Shown here: positions 45,391 to 57,760 of the stretch, piece after piece | How positions within the stretch are numbered: the first letter of the stretch is position 1 | Layout: every line of letters begins with the position of its first letter | Source: Uranotaenia lowii | Lineage: Eukaryota > Arthropoda > Insecta > Diptera > Culicidae | DNA: 64,000 nt | Assembly: GCF_029784155.1 (NCBI RefSeq) | Contig: NC_073693.1 | Location: 168,817,104-168,881,103 of the forward strand | Reading direction: 5' to 3' | Notes under the pieces: model-generated | The model's input: the letters and a program-made list of their open reading frames with translations, nothing else | What the model was told of the DNA's origin: nothing | The model's database searches: none | Position numbers and translations under genes: made by a program

Positions 45391-46900
45391 ATGCTCGTTT
45401 CTTTGGTTGGTCGTTTTTTTGGTCTTGTGTTTTATAATTGCTAATTGAATTTTTGAGGTATAAAAACGTTTGAAATGTTTTGAAATACTACTACCTAAAA
45501 ATAAAAATAAAATACCATGTGGATAAGAATTCGTATTCAGTAGAATGTTGAAATATTCATATCCAATTTCCTGTGCAAAGGATCGTCAGATTTCCCAATT
45601 CCCGGGAAAGCTGAAATGGTCGGGAAATGGACACTCTATTATGAACTTAAGAGAACGGTCAACTTTAAGGACGATCAAAGTGGTTGATCTTGTAAAACGG
45701 CAGTTCGAACAAAAATTAAATAATCTGGTATGAAAGCATGAAATTCAAAAGTAATTTAAAAAAAAGTTCCAAAAATGATAATCTTAATTCAGAAACAAAT
45801 TTATATTTTGAAACTGAAGATTCGATACCATAATTGACAATGAGATTTTTTCCAGAATCGATAGTAATGATACGATATTTCAGAATCAACATAACAAGCC
45901 AAGTCAAGCATTTCCAATCATAGGCTTTTTTTATACTGGTCCTTGAACTAACACTCTTTTACACAGAAAAAATTACATTGTAGGAAATCTCCTGTGTCAA
46001 AAAAGAGTAGGGGAGAGGCTGGCTAAACGCGCATACTAAGGAAAGTACTTATTTTCTCCATAATATACCAATAGATAGGTGTTTCTAGATTCTGTTTTCT
46101 ACACATTATTGGAGAGATTTTTATGTGGAAATCTCATACAGGTTTTAAGAAAATGATTTACTTATAAAAATAGTCAAAATAGCTGATTTCTGAAACCAGA
46201 CGTCCTAAATGCGCATATTTTTGTTTTGGGTAATAATTCAGTTCCACTTGCAATATCTTCGTATAATTAAATTGAAAATGGTAGAAACTGGTGAGGAGCT
46301 TACTTCAAAGCTATGAAATTCTGGCATAAAATATGATACAACTCGTTCTTTTGCATAAAGCAAATTTAGGAATGCCATTTTATGGTAATTTGTCGTGCAT
46401 ATGAAACTTTTATCAACTCAGTATTTAGCTTTTCTATTTTCACTGTAAGGTTGGGATTAGAGCTTGGATTAAATGTTTCAATGATAAAAAGCATAAGTTT
46501 TATATGTTTAACCTGTTTTTTTACTTGATAAAGGCATTTTACCTACCTGATTGGGCATTCAAAACCCGCCTCTTATTTCAACATTTTATCATTTATCACT
46601 TTTCTAATAATTTAAATTTGTTGAATTTCTGATTCTCAACAGAATCAGAAATAAAAACCACAAACATCATTGTGTAGAGATTCCTTACATATGATTGTTC
46701 AATATATTTCATCAATATGTAGCAAAATCTTGTTTGAAATTTCAATTTTTTAGACTATGGATTTCATTAAAATTTGTTCATGCCATGTGATCAAAGCGAA
46801 TAAGTTCAATTTGGATTGATGAGATATGTTGATTTATACAATTAAAAATTCAAAATTCGGCTCCAAAGAAATTTTGTGATTGAAAAGAAGGTTGAATTAT
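45391..46900. other. AT-rich DNA with a possible MITE left end
   Basis: At 46008 TAGGGGAGAGGCTGGCTAAA followed by CGCGCATA looks like the ends of the other GGGGAGA-type MITEs here. An internal CTAAATGCGCATA near 46206 could be a subterminal repeat. No matching right end was found. No gene. Confidence 0.35.
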
Positions 46901-49434
46901 TTATTTAACACTTTATTTTGAACTTTTGGAACCCAAAAAAAGTTACTCCATCATTTTGTGTAAATTTATCATTTCTTCAAAAAACCACCATACTTATTTA
47001 CTATATCGCTTCTGAAAGGTGTGCTTATCATTTGCCAACATTCTTTTTTCGTGCATATTTTCCAGAGGCTTTATCTGATTGCAAAAGTTTTGCCTGCCAC
47101 ATTGATAATTTCGGATGACACTTTTCCTGATATGGGTTCAGATCGCGATAAAAGTTTCTACACATTTCAGCCGTTTGCTGTCTGGATTTCCATCCTTCGA
47201 ACAACAGTCAGCCGGCAGCAATTTTCGTAATTAACCAGGCTCCCACCAATCGATTGGAACGGTGCCAACTTTGAAATGTGTAGGGTCCCAAAAGTTTACC
47301 CGGAAATAAACAAACACACATTTTTGTCACGATCCTTTCTTTGAATTTTGAGTCGAGTTTCAAGATTCGCGCTTGTTAGAATACAACCATAAATCAATAT
47401 AATCCTAACGCACTTTGTACGGGCATGAACTTTTTTCTTTTCCTTCCTTCTCCGGGGTTGTTTCCCTGTGAATCATCGGGAGGAAAATTCCGGCCAGGCT
47501 CCTGTCGCGACCGGTATTCGAAACAGGGAGGGTTATATAACAAACACCGAACAGTAATAAAGCAGGAAAATCCTGCTCCCGTCGACGGAGACGTCACTAT
47601 ATCGGACAAAAAGAAATCATAAAGCTTTCTAGGCTTAAAGCTCACCGTCTAAATTCAGCGTTTTTCAACGTAAGGTTTTGGAAGAAGATTCGATTTTTTT
47701 CATTGGAGTATCGGTAAAATAAAGCTTCAAATATGTATCTATCAATTTCCTCATAAAGTAATTTTTCCCTCAAATTGTGTTTAAAGTGAGTTTTTTTTTC
47801 CTTTTCCTATTTAAACTTTTCTTTCTATTCTTGAGAGAGGAAGAATGACCATGTTGGTTAAAATCCTCTCTAAATAAACAAATTAGAATAGAATATTCTT
47901 GAGATTTTTTTCTTCAATGAACAATCTATTTTCTAAGGATGGCTTAACAAGATCTAAACGTCAAATTTTCAACCATTAAAAAAACAAACTGAACATTCTA
48001 GTTAATTTTAGGAACCCCTGGTTCAGTTCTTCTCGTTTTCTACTAGGCAGCTAGATTAATTCCTGCGTCACTTTACGCGGAGCAAGCAGGTCGATCCGGT
48101 GAGGGAGGGAACTTTATTGCTGCTTCAATTCCTACCGGAAATCAAACAATAAATCAGGATTTTTGGGATACGCATGGAAATGCTCTGTGTGTGTATAAGT
48201 ATGGCGATGCTTGCTGTCGAGGTGTGTATGTGCGACACAGTGTGTGTGTGCTGTGTATGTGTACCAGATATCGATCAAGTTAAGACCTGGCTGGGACGAA
48301 AATAAATTCGTTTCTACGAAGCCAAAACGACGAAATTGTGTACGTGTGCGCGATTTTTTTTCCCCAAGAAGCAAAACCATGTCGCAAGTGTTCTTTTCCT
48401 ATTTCGGAGATTAGTGCCAGAATGTCACAAGAAGCAGTTTTTGTTTGTTTGTTCGTTTGTTTATCTATCCAGGGTTTTTCACTTTTGCTGATAGCGGCGC
48501 AAGCTCGGGGTAAATATTTGGATAAGACGTTTCCACACGATTGTGATTATTTACTGATCACTTTTGGAGTCTTCCAGCTAGCTAGTGGATAAACGAACAG
48601 AAAGCAGTTCTCGATAATAATTTTTACCTTTTTCCTCAACACCCAAACAATCATCTGTCAAATTAATACACCCAATGTGCCGATATAATATCAACTTGTT
48701 CCGTTAAAAATCGGATGAGCTGCTATGAAGGATTGATGCTAGACATTTTTTAAAAGAGATTTATTTTTTACAATCTGCGTTTTGGCAGAAAATTTCATAA
48801 GACTTTCAAAATTAAATCAGAAAATAAACTATAGACTGTTTCTTAAATAATGAATTCACTTTCTTTCGTAAATAACAGCAACAATAATTTTTCAAACATT
48901 TTATTCTCAAATATTTTAAAAAAATTATGTTTTCTATCAATTTTTAATTCATTTTGCATGAGTTTTTGTATGGTAGGCGGATTATCTGCGCCAGTTCAAT
49001 AACTTAGGACTGAGTGCTGAAAACTAATGTTCCAGCTTTCAGGAACCAATCACTTTCATATTTTTGGAATTCCTTTTAGGGAAAGAAAAATATATTAAAT
49101 TCAGACTTTGGATCTCGGAGCTATTAGGAGTGTATTCGAAAAAGATGCAACACTTTGTTTTGTGAATAACATATGCTGACATGAATAGAAATTTATGCAA
49201 CTTTTTGTGAAGCCTACTAGTGTATTGTTTACACGCACAAATTTATGTGACGTTCTGCCAAGTGGTTTTTGAGATATCGTCCAATACAGAGGATCATTGA
49301 CTAAATTCTAAAAGTCCTTGTGGCAGACACAAAAATAGCTGGAAATCAACTATTCGACCAAAATTTATTTGGTAAATCGTTCATGGAGTCCTAGAGGATC
49401 TAATGGTTAGCTTGTTTATTCCAAATTCCACTAT
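46901..49434. other. unique DNA, balanced at about 47090-48600, with a (TG)n stretch
   Basis: The short frames have no recognised domains. An interrupted TGTGTG repeat lies at 48185-48265 and a (TTTG)n stretch at about 48440. No transposon ends were seen, so this may be host intergenic or intronic sequence. Confidence 0.4.
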
Positions 49435-50005
49435 TCATGAAGTGAAGATGAATTCCCTATTAAGGTAGGGAATGTTAGAGATTTGATCAAGCGCAAACCA
49501 AAAATTTCGATAAAAGCTTTTCGCCGTTAAAATAAACTAAAAACGGAGGTCAAATCGTGCGCGAAATATTGGAACCACTAACGGGGAGATATTTTGAAAA
49601 ATTAAGTAATAGACAGCAAAACGAACACTTTAGGGAGCACTTGGCGGTTTCCAGTCAAAAAATTTTTGTTGACAAGTCTCGCTTGGATGTTCCGGAGATA
49701 AACAAGGAGACAAATTGAATAAAATTGATGTCTAGCACTTGAGGTGGCAGACGATCGTGAAAACTGTAAATCAGTCAGTATTAACTACATAAATATTGAC
49801 GCAATGAATGGGTCAACATACAAAGAAGGATGCCTCCAAATTCTGCCTATTTCTCTGATATTTCTTCGATAGGTCCTACAAAGTTGATACTGTATTTTGG
49901 TTGGATATAGAAAGGTGCAATAATTCGAGAACAGACATAGATTGATAAGAAGTCAAATATGTTGTTTTTCCTCCGAAGGAGGATAATCTTAAGCTTAGTT
50001 CTTTT
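49435..50005 (+). pseudogene. strongly decayed DD37E-like mariner transposase, copy 3
   Basis: Frame-shifting plus-strand text gives KVGNVRDLIKRKPKISIKAF (second HTH of the N-terminal domain, about 49465). Then come NGSTYKEGCLQ (about 49808) and WLDIERCNNSRTDID...VFPPKEDN (about 49900-49975). The latter resembles the family's WPDLASCHY...FVPKEDNPP segment, which holds the second catalytic Asp. Stops are frequent and the first catalytic box was not found. The assignment relies on motif order only. Confidence 0.5.
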
Positions 50006-50479
50006 AGATATGGGACATTTTCATTTGCCGATAGCGCATTTACTAGTTATTGCACATTCAAAATTTTGACAGCATTTTGTTGCATGTTGAAAGTACTATC
50101 AGACCTATTTTTCAAATTTTTTATTTTTGCGCGTTTCTTAGATACTTACGATGAAAGAGGAAAAGAACAAAAATATTTCGCACAGTTTCCTTTAAAATAC
50201 ATCATTTTTTTTATGATAGCCGACAAAACCGTTGATAGATCAAAGAATTACTGTGTAAGAGTAGTGGAAAAGCATGCAAACACTGTCAAAAATGTCCACT
50301 ATGTTCAAATCAAGCATTGGAAAGAAGCACATGATCGGCAATTACGGTTTAGAATCATCGGGAAAATCAAGGTTCATACCAGAATTTTTAATTTTGATTA
50401 AGCGAAAAACTAAGTGTATATAGCTGAAATGTTAAAAAAAAACATTCTCCGATAACCCGAAAGTTTTGCCTAGTTATGA

Positions 50480-50760
50480 GTCATTCAAACCTAACCTCAA
50501 ACAACAAGATTTTGCTCGTTCCAGAGCTCGTAAGCTGTATAACCGGTATCGAAGCTATGAGACAGATGATTTCTGATGGACGACAAAACTTATGAAAAAC
50601 CCTGTTTCAAACAAATTCCAGCGTTTGAATCCTATAACATGTCTGCTCGTGGCAAGGTTCCTAGCAGATTAAAGTTTGTATTTGCTGGTTGTTTTGTATA
50701 AAATATAATGATTTGCCAAAATTCTGTTCCTGTGGAAAAGTACAACAGTTTTTAATACGA
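50480..50760 (+). pseudogene. decayed DD37E mariner transposase, copy 4 (first catalytic box)
   Basis: The text LKQQDFARSRARKLYNRY is followed by a frameshift and MDDKTYEKPCFKQIPAFE, then NMSARGKVPSR. This matches the catalytic neighbourhood of copies 1 and 2 (MDDETYVKADYKQLPG), with Lys for Glu after DD. Upstream 50066-50401 has a 111-codon frame that may hold a scrambled N-terminus, but I could not align it. It lies in the same orientation as copy 3, about 500 bp away, so it could be part of a tandem or chimeric insertion. Confidence 0.6.
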
Positions 50761-52439
50761 AAACTTTGGTTTTCGCTGTTTATAAAAGCCCAAAAAGAGT
50801 AATCTTTGTATATACCCTTCGCAACTTATGATCTATACTAACCGATTATTATTTAAGTTCAATCTCATGATGGTTTTACTTCGTTATTGACAGATTTGTC
50901 CAGCAGAAATTCCATTTAAAACGTTTTTAAAAGGCTCAAAAATTATAAAGTTTTGTCAATTGCGATACAGCTAAATTGCCCTTAGTTCCTTCAAAAAGAG
51001 AAGTATAGGACCAAAAACTAGCAGAAATTGAAGGAGGAGGATGCAGCCACCTTAAATACAGATTAGACGAAGTCTAAGTTGGAATCCAAATCCAAATCCA
51101 ATGAATGAATCTTTTTAGCAGTTAAATCTGGCATTTTTAGTTTTGTACAGTTCAATACTTTTGGCCAATTTATATCTTTTAAGCTGTGGTTGAATGTGGT
51201 CAGTTCTTCCTTCCAATTATGGAAAACTTAATTCGTTTAGTATTGCAAATTCAAAACAAATTTGTAACAATTTTTACGTTGATCATCGTAATTATTGGGA
51301 TAGTTGTGTCAAAGAATATAAAAATTGAAATAGAGCTCAAATAAAACAAAAAAGAATACACAATTGAAAACATTTAGAGTAAGTTTTCAACAAGCTTTTA
51401 GCGGAAGTCTTTTTAGGATTTTCTAACTTGAATTTACCATTCTACAGGGAGATCATCCATCTGATGCTGATTTAAAAATAACAGACCATGAAACGATAAT
51501 TATAAATATTCTTGATGATTTAGTGGGTAAGAACACTATATATTGAACACCATCTTTGGGATTCAACACATTTGTGGCCAATAAATAATAACGAAAGGTT
51601 TTTCTGATAAAATTTTGATAGCGTAGCTCAAACTTATTTCTCTGCTTCGAATCAATAGATTTTTTTCGCGGAAATATGTTTTGAAATTATCATTTAAGCC
51701 TTTTTATTCAAAATTACTTTTGTTCCAATGATTAAACACAATGATTCAAATATTGAACAGGCAATGTTCTAATTATTGAACACGTAAACATTGAATATCA
51801 TTGCATATATTTAGGAGTATTTTGCTTGATAGTATGCCTTGCAGGGGCGATTTTGGTTGAGCTAGCAATCGAAAAACAGTTTGTTTACATTTCCAAACAC
51901 TATCCGATGTTTGTTCAATAACTGGTACATGCATTTCTTTACGAAACGAGTACTGCAAGATTGAACGTTCAATTATTGAAACATTGGCGTTTTCTGTGAT
52001 CCAATGATTGAACACTTTAATTTGATAAATTTTAAGAAATTTAGGATTATAAAGGTAACCACTCTTCCAGAAATCATTTAAAAAGACTTACTTGAAACCA
52101 CTCATATCATTATCTTAGACGTTTATTTGTCTTTTATCCAATTTTCCCCCAATCAAAAATAGGCTGTTTCCTCCATCCAGTCGAAAATCCATGCCAAAAT
52201 TTGACCACATATTCAAGTTTCGGGGGTTGTGGCTTTAAGAGTCCGAGATTCTTGATAAAAATTTGAACAGAGGTAGAAAATGCTTCAACAGTGGCACAAC
52301 GAATTTTGATTCATTTTTCTACTGTATATTATTGTTTTAATCGGTTAATGTTTTACTAGTGTTCAATATCTGGTACCTGTTCAATAACTAGTGCTTTTAC
52401 CCTAGTACAGCTTAGAATGTGGTGTTAGAAAAATTATTC
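50761..52439. other. AT-rich DNA with repeat debris
   Basis: ATTGAAC or TTGTTCAATAACT-type motifs recur between 51740 and 52395. The segment ends in CAATAACTAGTGCTTTTACC at about 52380, like one end of a MITE with subterminal repeats. The other end was not identified. No gene. Confidence 0.35.
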
Positions 52440-53560
52440 TCGGCAAGCATTATCGGAGCTTGTAGCAAGGAGCTTAGACTCTCAGAGCTTAGACATTGAT
52501 TGGCAAATTCGAATAGTTGGTACAATATAAAACTTTGACGATTTAAACTTAAAAGAGACAGACTTTATAAAAAGTTCTGCAGATCTAATTACGTAGTTAC
52601 ATGGAATCAATATATGTACATTGACGAGAGATATTTATTCAAGGTCTTTGAAGAGAACTAGAAGTGATTATATTCAGAAGAATATTGATCACAATAAACA
52701 TAAAAGCAAGGAATTATGGAAAATTTTGAAAAAAATAATGAATGTTCAGCGTAATTCTACTAAAGTGGTCACTTTTGAAAGAGTCGAAGAAGAATCTGAT
52801 AATGTTATTGCCACTAAATTTTACAAGTATTTTATCGAAAGTGTCTCTATCATCAACCGGAGCATGAATTCAGTGAATCTGGTGAACTTATTTTCAAGAT
52901 AAGATAGAAAATTAGAAGTTTTCAAAGCTATAAGTTATAGTGAATTAAAAATAGATTTGTTTTGCACTACAAAAATCAGCTGAAATTGGCAATGTAACAG
53001 CAGAAAATCTTTTGGATTACTTTCATGAAATCGGAGAACCTCTATGGAATTTTATAAATGAATCATTAGAGGCCGGATACGTATCGCAAGTTTGGAAGGA
53101 ATCTCTCGTGATTCCTGTCCCGAAAGTTCATGGAACGATTAAACCTGAAGAGTTTGGTCCAATCAATTTGCTGCATACACTAGAAAATCTTTTAGAACTA
53201 GTTGTAAAAGAACAGTTGATGGAATATTTGAATAGTCATAATTTACTTATTTCAGAACAATCAGGATATCGAGAAAAACACTCGAGTGAAACTGCACTAA
53301 ATCTTGTTTTAGCCAAAACAATATTTCGAATATAAGGAACCAATTATCACTGTATTTTAAGATTTAAAACGTGCTCTTGAAACTATTCCTAGACCATTGT
53401 TATTGAAAACTTTTTAACAATTTAGCATATGTGGTAATGTGTTTAAATGGTTTACAGTTAGTTGAGTAACAAAACTCACAAAACATGTTATAAAAATTGC
53501 ATATCGGAAAAACATTGGAAAACTCTTAATGTGCTGTAAGGATCTGTACTACCAATGAGG
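52440..53560 (+). pseudogene. non-LTR retrotransposon RT fragment
   Basis: In shifting plus-strand frames: RDRLYKKF (about 52555), TRSDYIQKNIDHNKHKSKEL (about 52655), SYSELKIDL (about 52930), PLWNFINESLEAGYV and WKESLVIPVPKVHG (53040-53125), LISEQSGYREKHSSETALN (about 53250), DLKRALETIPRPLLLKT (about 53360) and GNVFKWFT (about 53430). Then comes VL*GSVL, the VLQGSVLGP box with its Gln codon changed to a stop (about 53530). The YxDD box is absent: the text breaks off at about 53560. It differs in sequence from the two jockey-like elements, so it is a separate lineage. Clade not assigned. Confidence 0.75.
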
Positions 53561-53756
53561 TACAAAGAAAGGTGACGAACAAACACGCACACTATTCCAG
53601 AACTCGTTTTCAAAAAGTAAAAAGGTAAACAAAGCCTACGTCCCTTGCCAGGATGTTTATGTTTCCTAGGCGAGAATCGTAAACAGCAGTTGGTTGTTTG
53701 TTTGAAAATGCAACTGACGTCACGAATTGTCATGGTTACAAGCCGATTGTTTATTG

Positions 53757-53990
53757 TGATTAATTTTATTAAAGCCTAAGTAAATACAAGTATTTCACCC
53801 GAAGGCTGCAACACGATTGGACTTTAAACAAAAAAGTTATTGCGGATCAAAGATTGTATTTTGGGCAAAAAATCTCTTAAAAAACGCAAACGTCTTTGAA
53901 CCACAATAACTTTTTTTGTTTCAAGTCAAATCGTATTGCAGTCTTCGGGTGAAATATTTGTTTTAACTTGGGCTTTAATAAAATTAATCA
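53757..53990. repeat. palindromic repeat, about 100-bp arms
   Basis: The left arm starts TGATTAATTTTATTAAAGCC and the right arm ends with its near-complement. Between them CAAGTATTTCACCCGAAG and AACAAAAAAGTTATTG pair with their partners. The loop is about 40 bases. It lies just after the broken RT and probably represents a foldback MITE. No convincing target duplication was seen. Confidence 0.75.
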
Positions 53991-56164
53991 TAAAAAAAAT
54001 AATTGGCTTATGATTAAAAAAGTTATAAATGAAAAACCCGTATTTTGTGTACCTTCCGAGCATAATACCTTAAAATCAAATTCACGTTAAAGACTCAAGT
54101 AACTCCTTCCCCAAGGTCAGATCTTTCTGAAGTTTGGCATGTGACTTGGCGAGTGAGATTTTCCATGTTTAATTCTTTCTATACTACGATTAGTACACTG
54201 CGATTCGTTATTTTTTTTTAATGTAAAAATTTCTATTGTGGTAAAGAAACCATAACTTCTTTAATTTTCAACCGATTTTTATAAATAACTTCTTGAAATC
54301 TTTGTTTTGAAATGACATTTAAGGGCAGTAGAGAATCAGATTATTTAAATGTTACCATTGAGTCTAAAACTTGCGCTGAAACTAAATTTTCTCTAAAAAA
54401 ATGAGTTTTATATTTTTTTTTCTTATTGACTTTTTTCGGTGAGAGAAACATTTCATATTTACTCATACTTCAATAACAAAATTCAAAATTTGTCAATTTA
54501 AATATTTTTTAAGGAAAATGATCGAAATAAGAAATTTCAGAAAAGAAGCAAATAATAATTCAAATCCATTTCGCCTTTGTACAAATTGTTGGAAATGACA
54601 CCGGACATTTCACAGTAAAAATGCAATTCGAAACAAATCAATCATTTTTCGAATCAAGACAAAGTGCGTATTAGAACTCACCTTCTTTGGAATCCTTACC
54701 AACATCAGCTGAGAAAGAACAATGATTCTCTAGAACAAAATTAATAATCGTGCTTCCGAGTCAGTTTAATGCAATTACAGATAATGAGACAATTTTCATT
54801 TGCTCCAACAAGCTGAAATGAAATCCTGATGAGCTCAGATCGATGCTGTTTTTCCATATTTTTTCCAGCAGTCAGCATTTCGAAACATTGCTCCACTCAA
54901 TCCGATGCTGCCCTTCTGGATGGGGCGAAACATTATTACTGAATGACTGACTGACTGACTTCTTGCTAGAGTCGGGCAGGAGGAAATGAGAAACTGAGCG
55001 CTCCCCGACAAAAAGCTGAGCTACCCTGTTCTCGCGCTCGAGACGATGACGAAATGAATAGAAATGGTTCGCTTGGCTGGCTGGAAAAGCGAGAGCAGCT
55101 CAATGGGAGCATATTTTTCATATTTCATTTGCAAACCAGGAAGCTTTCGCGGCTTGCCCTCCTGCAAATACGAATTTGGCGCCACATTGGGAAACTTAAT
55201 TCCGTCATTACTGACACTCGCTCGTGGAAATTATTTTGGAACGCTTTCCCTTGGTAGGTTTTATGGATTTATGTTAATATTTCCGCTGTTACCGGGATCG
55301 TTGCTTGATTGGAGTCTGAGCAAGGCATCATATTTCAAATTGTGTTTGATTCACGGAAAAAGAGCTTTTGTTAGGAGCGAAGGTTGCCGACATATTTTTA
55401 CATTTTTATAAGTTTTACTGTTCGGGTTTTTACTTGCATAAAGTGGTCGCTTTCCTGCGAGCCTTAAGATATAGCAAACGTGACTAAAATAACCGCAGTG
55501 AATTTATTCAAAAAAAAAAGTAACATGAAATGGTTTAAGTGGTATTTTTTCAAATGGATATTTCATAAAAAATAAATATGGGCTTCACCTTGTGTTTCAT
55601 TAAAGATTCGATCAGGAAATCATATCAAAATAATAACTCAAACATATCCCACCAAGATTTTTATATCTGATACAGTTATAACTTAGCACTCAAAGTTTTT
55701 GATTATAAATTTTTTCAAGCTGCATTATATTTTATTTTGATTGTCAGACTTAAATGGGATTGAGCCGATTTTCAATGATAAAGATTTTTTTCAGATTGTT
55801 CTAAAATATTATGATCATATTTTATTTTGATATGCACACAACTTTTTATGAAACACGGACATCGAATTCAACAGTCCAAATCGAATCAGATTCAGATCAG
55901 ATTCATAAAATCGAATCTGTACTTGGGAAACCAAAACTGGAGCGTGATTTTATCGAAAAATACGAATTTTTGACATTCCACTAGAAATTTTTCTCGTAGC
56001 ATTCATATCTGAACGAGTTATATTTGTGTTAGCTATCATTCACTTTATCACATCGTGAGATAGTTTTTTGAAGTTTTTGATCCTTATAGAAAATTTAAAA
56101 CATCGAGCCATAGATGTACAAATTTCCTTCTTTCGATGCCGTAACAAAATTTACCCAGTATGAC
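53991..56164. other. AT-rich DNA with a balanced block at about 54640-55480
   Basis: 54640-55480 is less AT-rich and has a (TGAC)n run at 54943-54960. Two overlapping frames (67 and 115 codons, from 55054) show no recognised domain. No repeat ends and no gene supported. Confidence 0.4.
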
Positions 56165-56395
56165 GGATTGGCTTAATGATATCGCCAACAAACTTTAAAT
56201 TGCTTTTTTTTATCCTATACCAACACTTTTGGTGTAAAAATATATTTTGGACGATGACAATAATTTTTCTGACGATGTCAATTTTATGTCCCATCAACCT
56301 TAAAACTTTTGATGTTCAAGCGGTTTGACAATCTGGTAACATTGAGTTTTTGGCAGTCATTGAAAAGTGTTGAATGATGTCCCAGTTGACGGTAT
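56165..56395 (+). repeat. dispersed repeat, copy 2
   Basis: Matches 8440-8815 in order (TTGGCTTAATGATAT, CAACAAACTTT, TATGTCCCATCAACCT, ATTGAAAAGTGTTGAATGAT, GTTGACGG) but is shorter. It directly precedes the R1-clade cluster, and its last bases overlap the first R1-like codons. The junction is therefore within about 30 bp of 56380. Confidence 0.55.
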
Positions 56396-56640
56396 GCAAT
56401 GGATTGGAAGGTGAAAAGTTGGATGCGCTCCAAGAGCTTGCGTCTGGCTCACCAAGAGACGGAGATGGAGCTGATCACCAACCTGATTTCAACACAATCA
56501 GGGACGATTGCAGCTGGAACGTGCGCGATCGAATCAAAGCGTGCGATCAAGTACCTGGGGGCATGATCGACCAGCTGAGTTTTACGGTCCACGTCAACTA
56601 CGCCTGCAAAATGGCGACAGCGGAAGCATAGATAGCTTCT
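56374..56640 (+). pseudogene. R1-clade non-LTR fragment A (after the RT core)
   Basis: A composite of frames gives LISTQSGTIAAGTCAIESKR, AIKYLG and MIDQLSFTVHVNYACKMATA. This is the R1-clade segment after the RT palm (usual form KYLGVMIDDRLSF--HV-YAC). It ends at an inverted junction (AGATAGCTTCTTC... at about 56629 against ...GAAGAAGATATCT at about 56690) with an A-run between. Confidence 0.65.
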
Positions 56641-56689
56641 TCTTTTTTAAGTAGGTGGTTACCAACTAAAAAAAAAGAAGAAGATATCT

Positions 56690-57760
56690 ACCAACCTGAT
56701 CTCACCCCAAACAGGTGCTATTACAGTTAGACCATGCAACATCGTGTCCAAACGCGCAATAGTACCAATAGTGATGATAGACGACAGACTCAGCTTTACG
56801 AGTCATGTCGACAACGTGTGTAAGTGAGTGGTAATGGGCGATGGAAGCGAAAAGTTATTCTTTCTCTCCTTAAGAAAAACGCCTTTAGAACTGTCAAAAG
56901 TTGGGTGAAATTATAGCTGCATCCCACTTGCACTAATGCAAAACCATCACCCAAATTCGTCAGCGCTTCCATCGCCTATGGCCACGGCCGCACTCACACA
57001 GATGATGTCGAACTCCTCGGTTATTCGCAGTAGTAAAAGGTCGATACTGGCAAGCGTGACCGCGTCAATCTTGCGGTACGGAGCAGCGGCCTGGAGGAAG
57101 GCCTTGGGAAGACACCTTAACCTGCAGTGACTGAGCAGCATTCAGTGGCTGATGAGCCTGCGGGTTATCAGCGGATACCAGACCATGTCGTCCGAAGCCG
57201 TCTGCGTAGTGCCGGGCGTCATGCCCATTTCGGTTTTGCTAGAGGAGGATGTCTATTGCTACGACAACAAAGACACGCTCAACGTACGAGATCTCGCCAA
57301 CGAGGACTCTATGTCCAACTGGCAGCAGCTGTGGGACAGCTCAGCGAGAGGAAGGTCCTCTATCGACTGATCCTGCACTTTGGGAGCTGGATCGGAAAAA
57401 GACACAGTGAAGTGGACTTCCATATGACGAAATTCCTGACTAGTCATGGATGCTTCATGAAGTACCACTACCGGTTAGGACATCTGACTTAGCCATATTG
57501 CCCAGATTGAGGTGACGTAGAGGAAACACCCGAACATGTGGTGTTTGCCTGTCCGAAGTTTGCGGCGGTACGTACCAACATATTGTCGCCTGCGGGTCCA
57601 ACACGACGACAGTCAACGTGGTGCATAGGATGTGTACGGATTCCAGCACTTGGCATGCGGTCAACGATGGATTCACCCAGATCATCACTATTCTGCAGAG
57701 GAGCTGGAGTCAACAGCAGTCCGCGAACGGTGTAGGATGACTTCATCGACGGGGAGCATC
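56690..57760 (+). pseudogene. R1-clade non-LTR fragment B, ORF2 C-terminal half
   Basis: It starts again at the same point as fragment A (MIDDRLSFTSHVDNVCK, about 56775). It continues as ASVTASILRYGAAAWRKALG (about 57040), SLRVISGYQTMSSEAVCVVP and GVMPISVLLEEDVYCYDN (57150-57270), SNWQQLWDSSARGR and FLTSHGCFMKYHYRLGH. The C-terminal zinc-binding segment is CPD*GDVEETPEHVVFACPKF (about 57505), with an in-frame stop. At least three frameshifts are present. R1 elements normally insert in 28S rDNA, but no rRNA sequence is seen here, so this is a dispersed relative. Confidence 0.85.

Noticed and set aside
50066..50401. 111-codon frame as an independent gene
   Set aside because: It sits between two mariner relics and has no domain. 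It is possibly a scrambled N-terminus but cannot be aligned with confidence.
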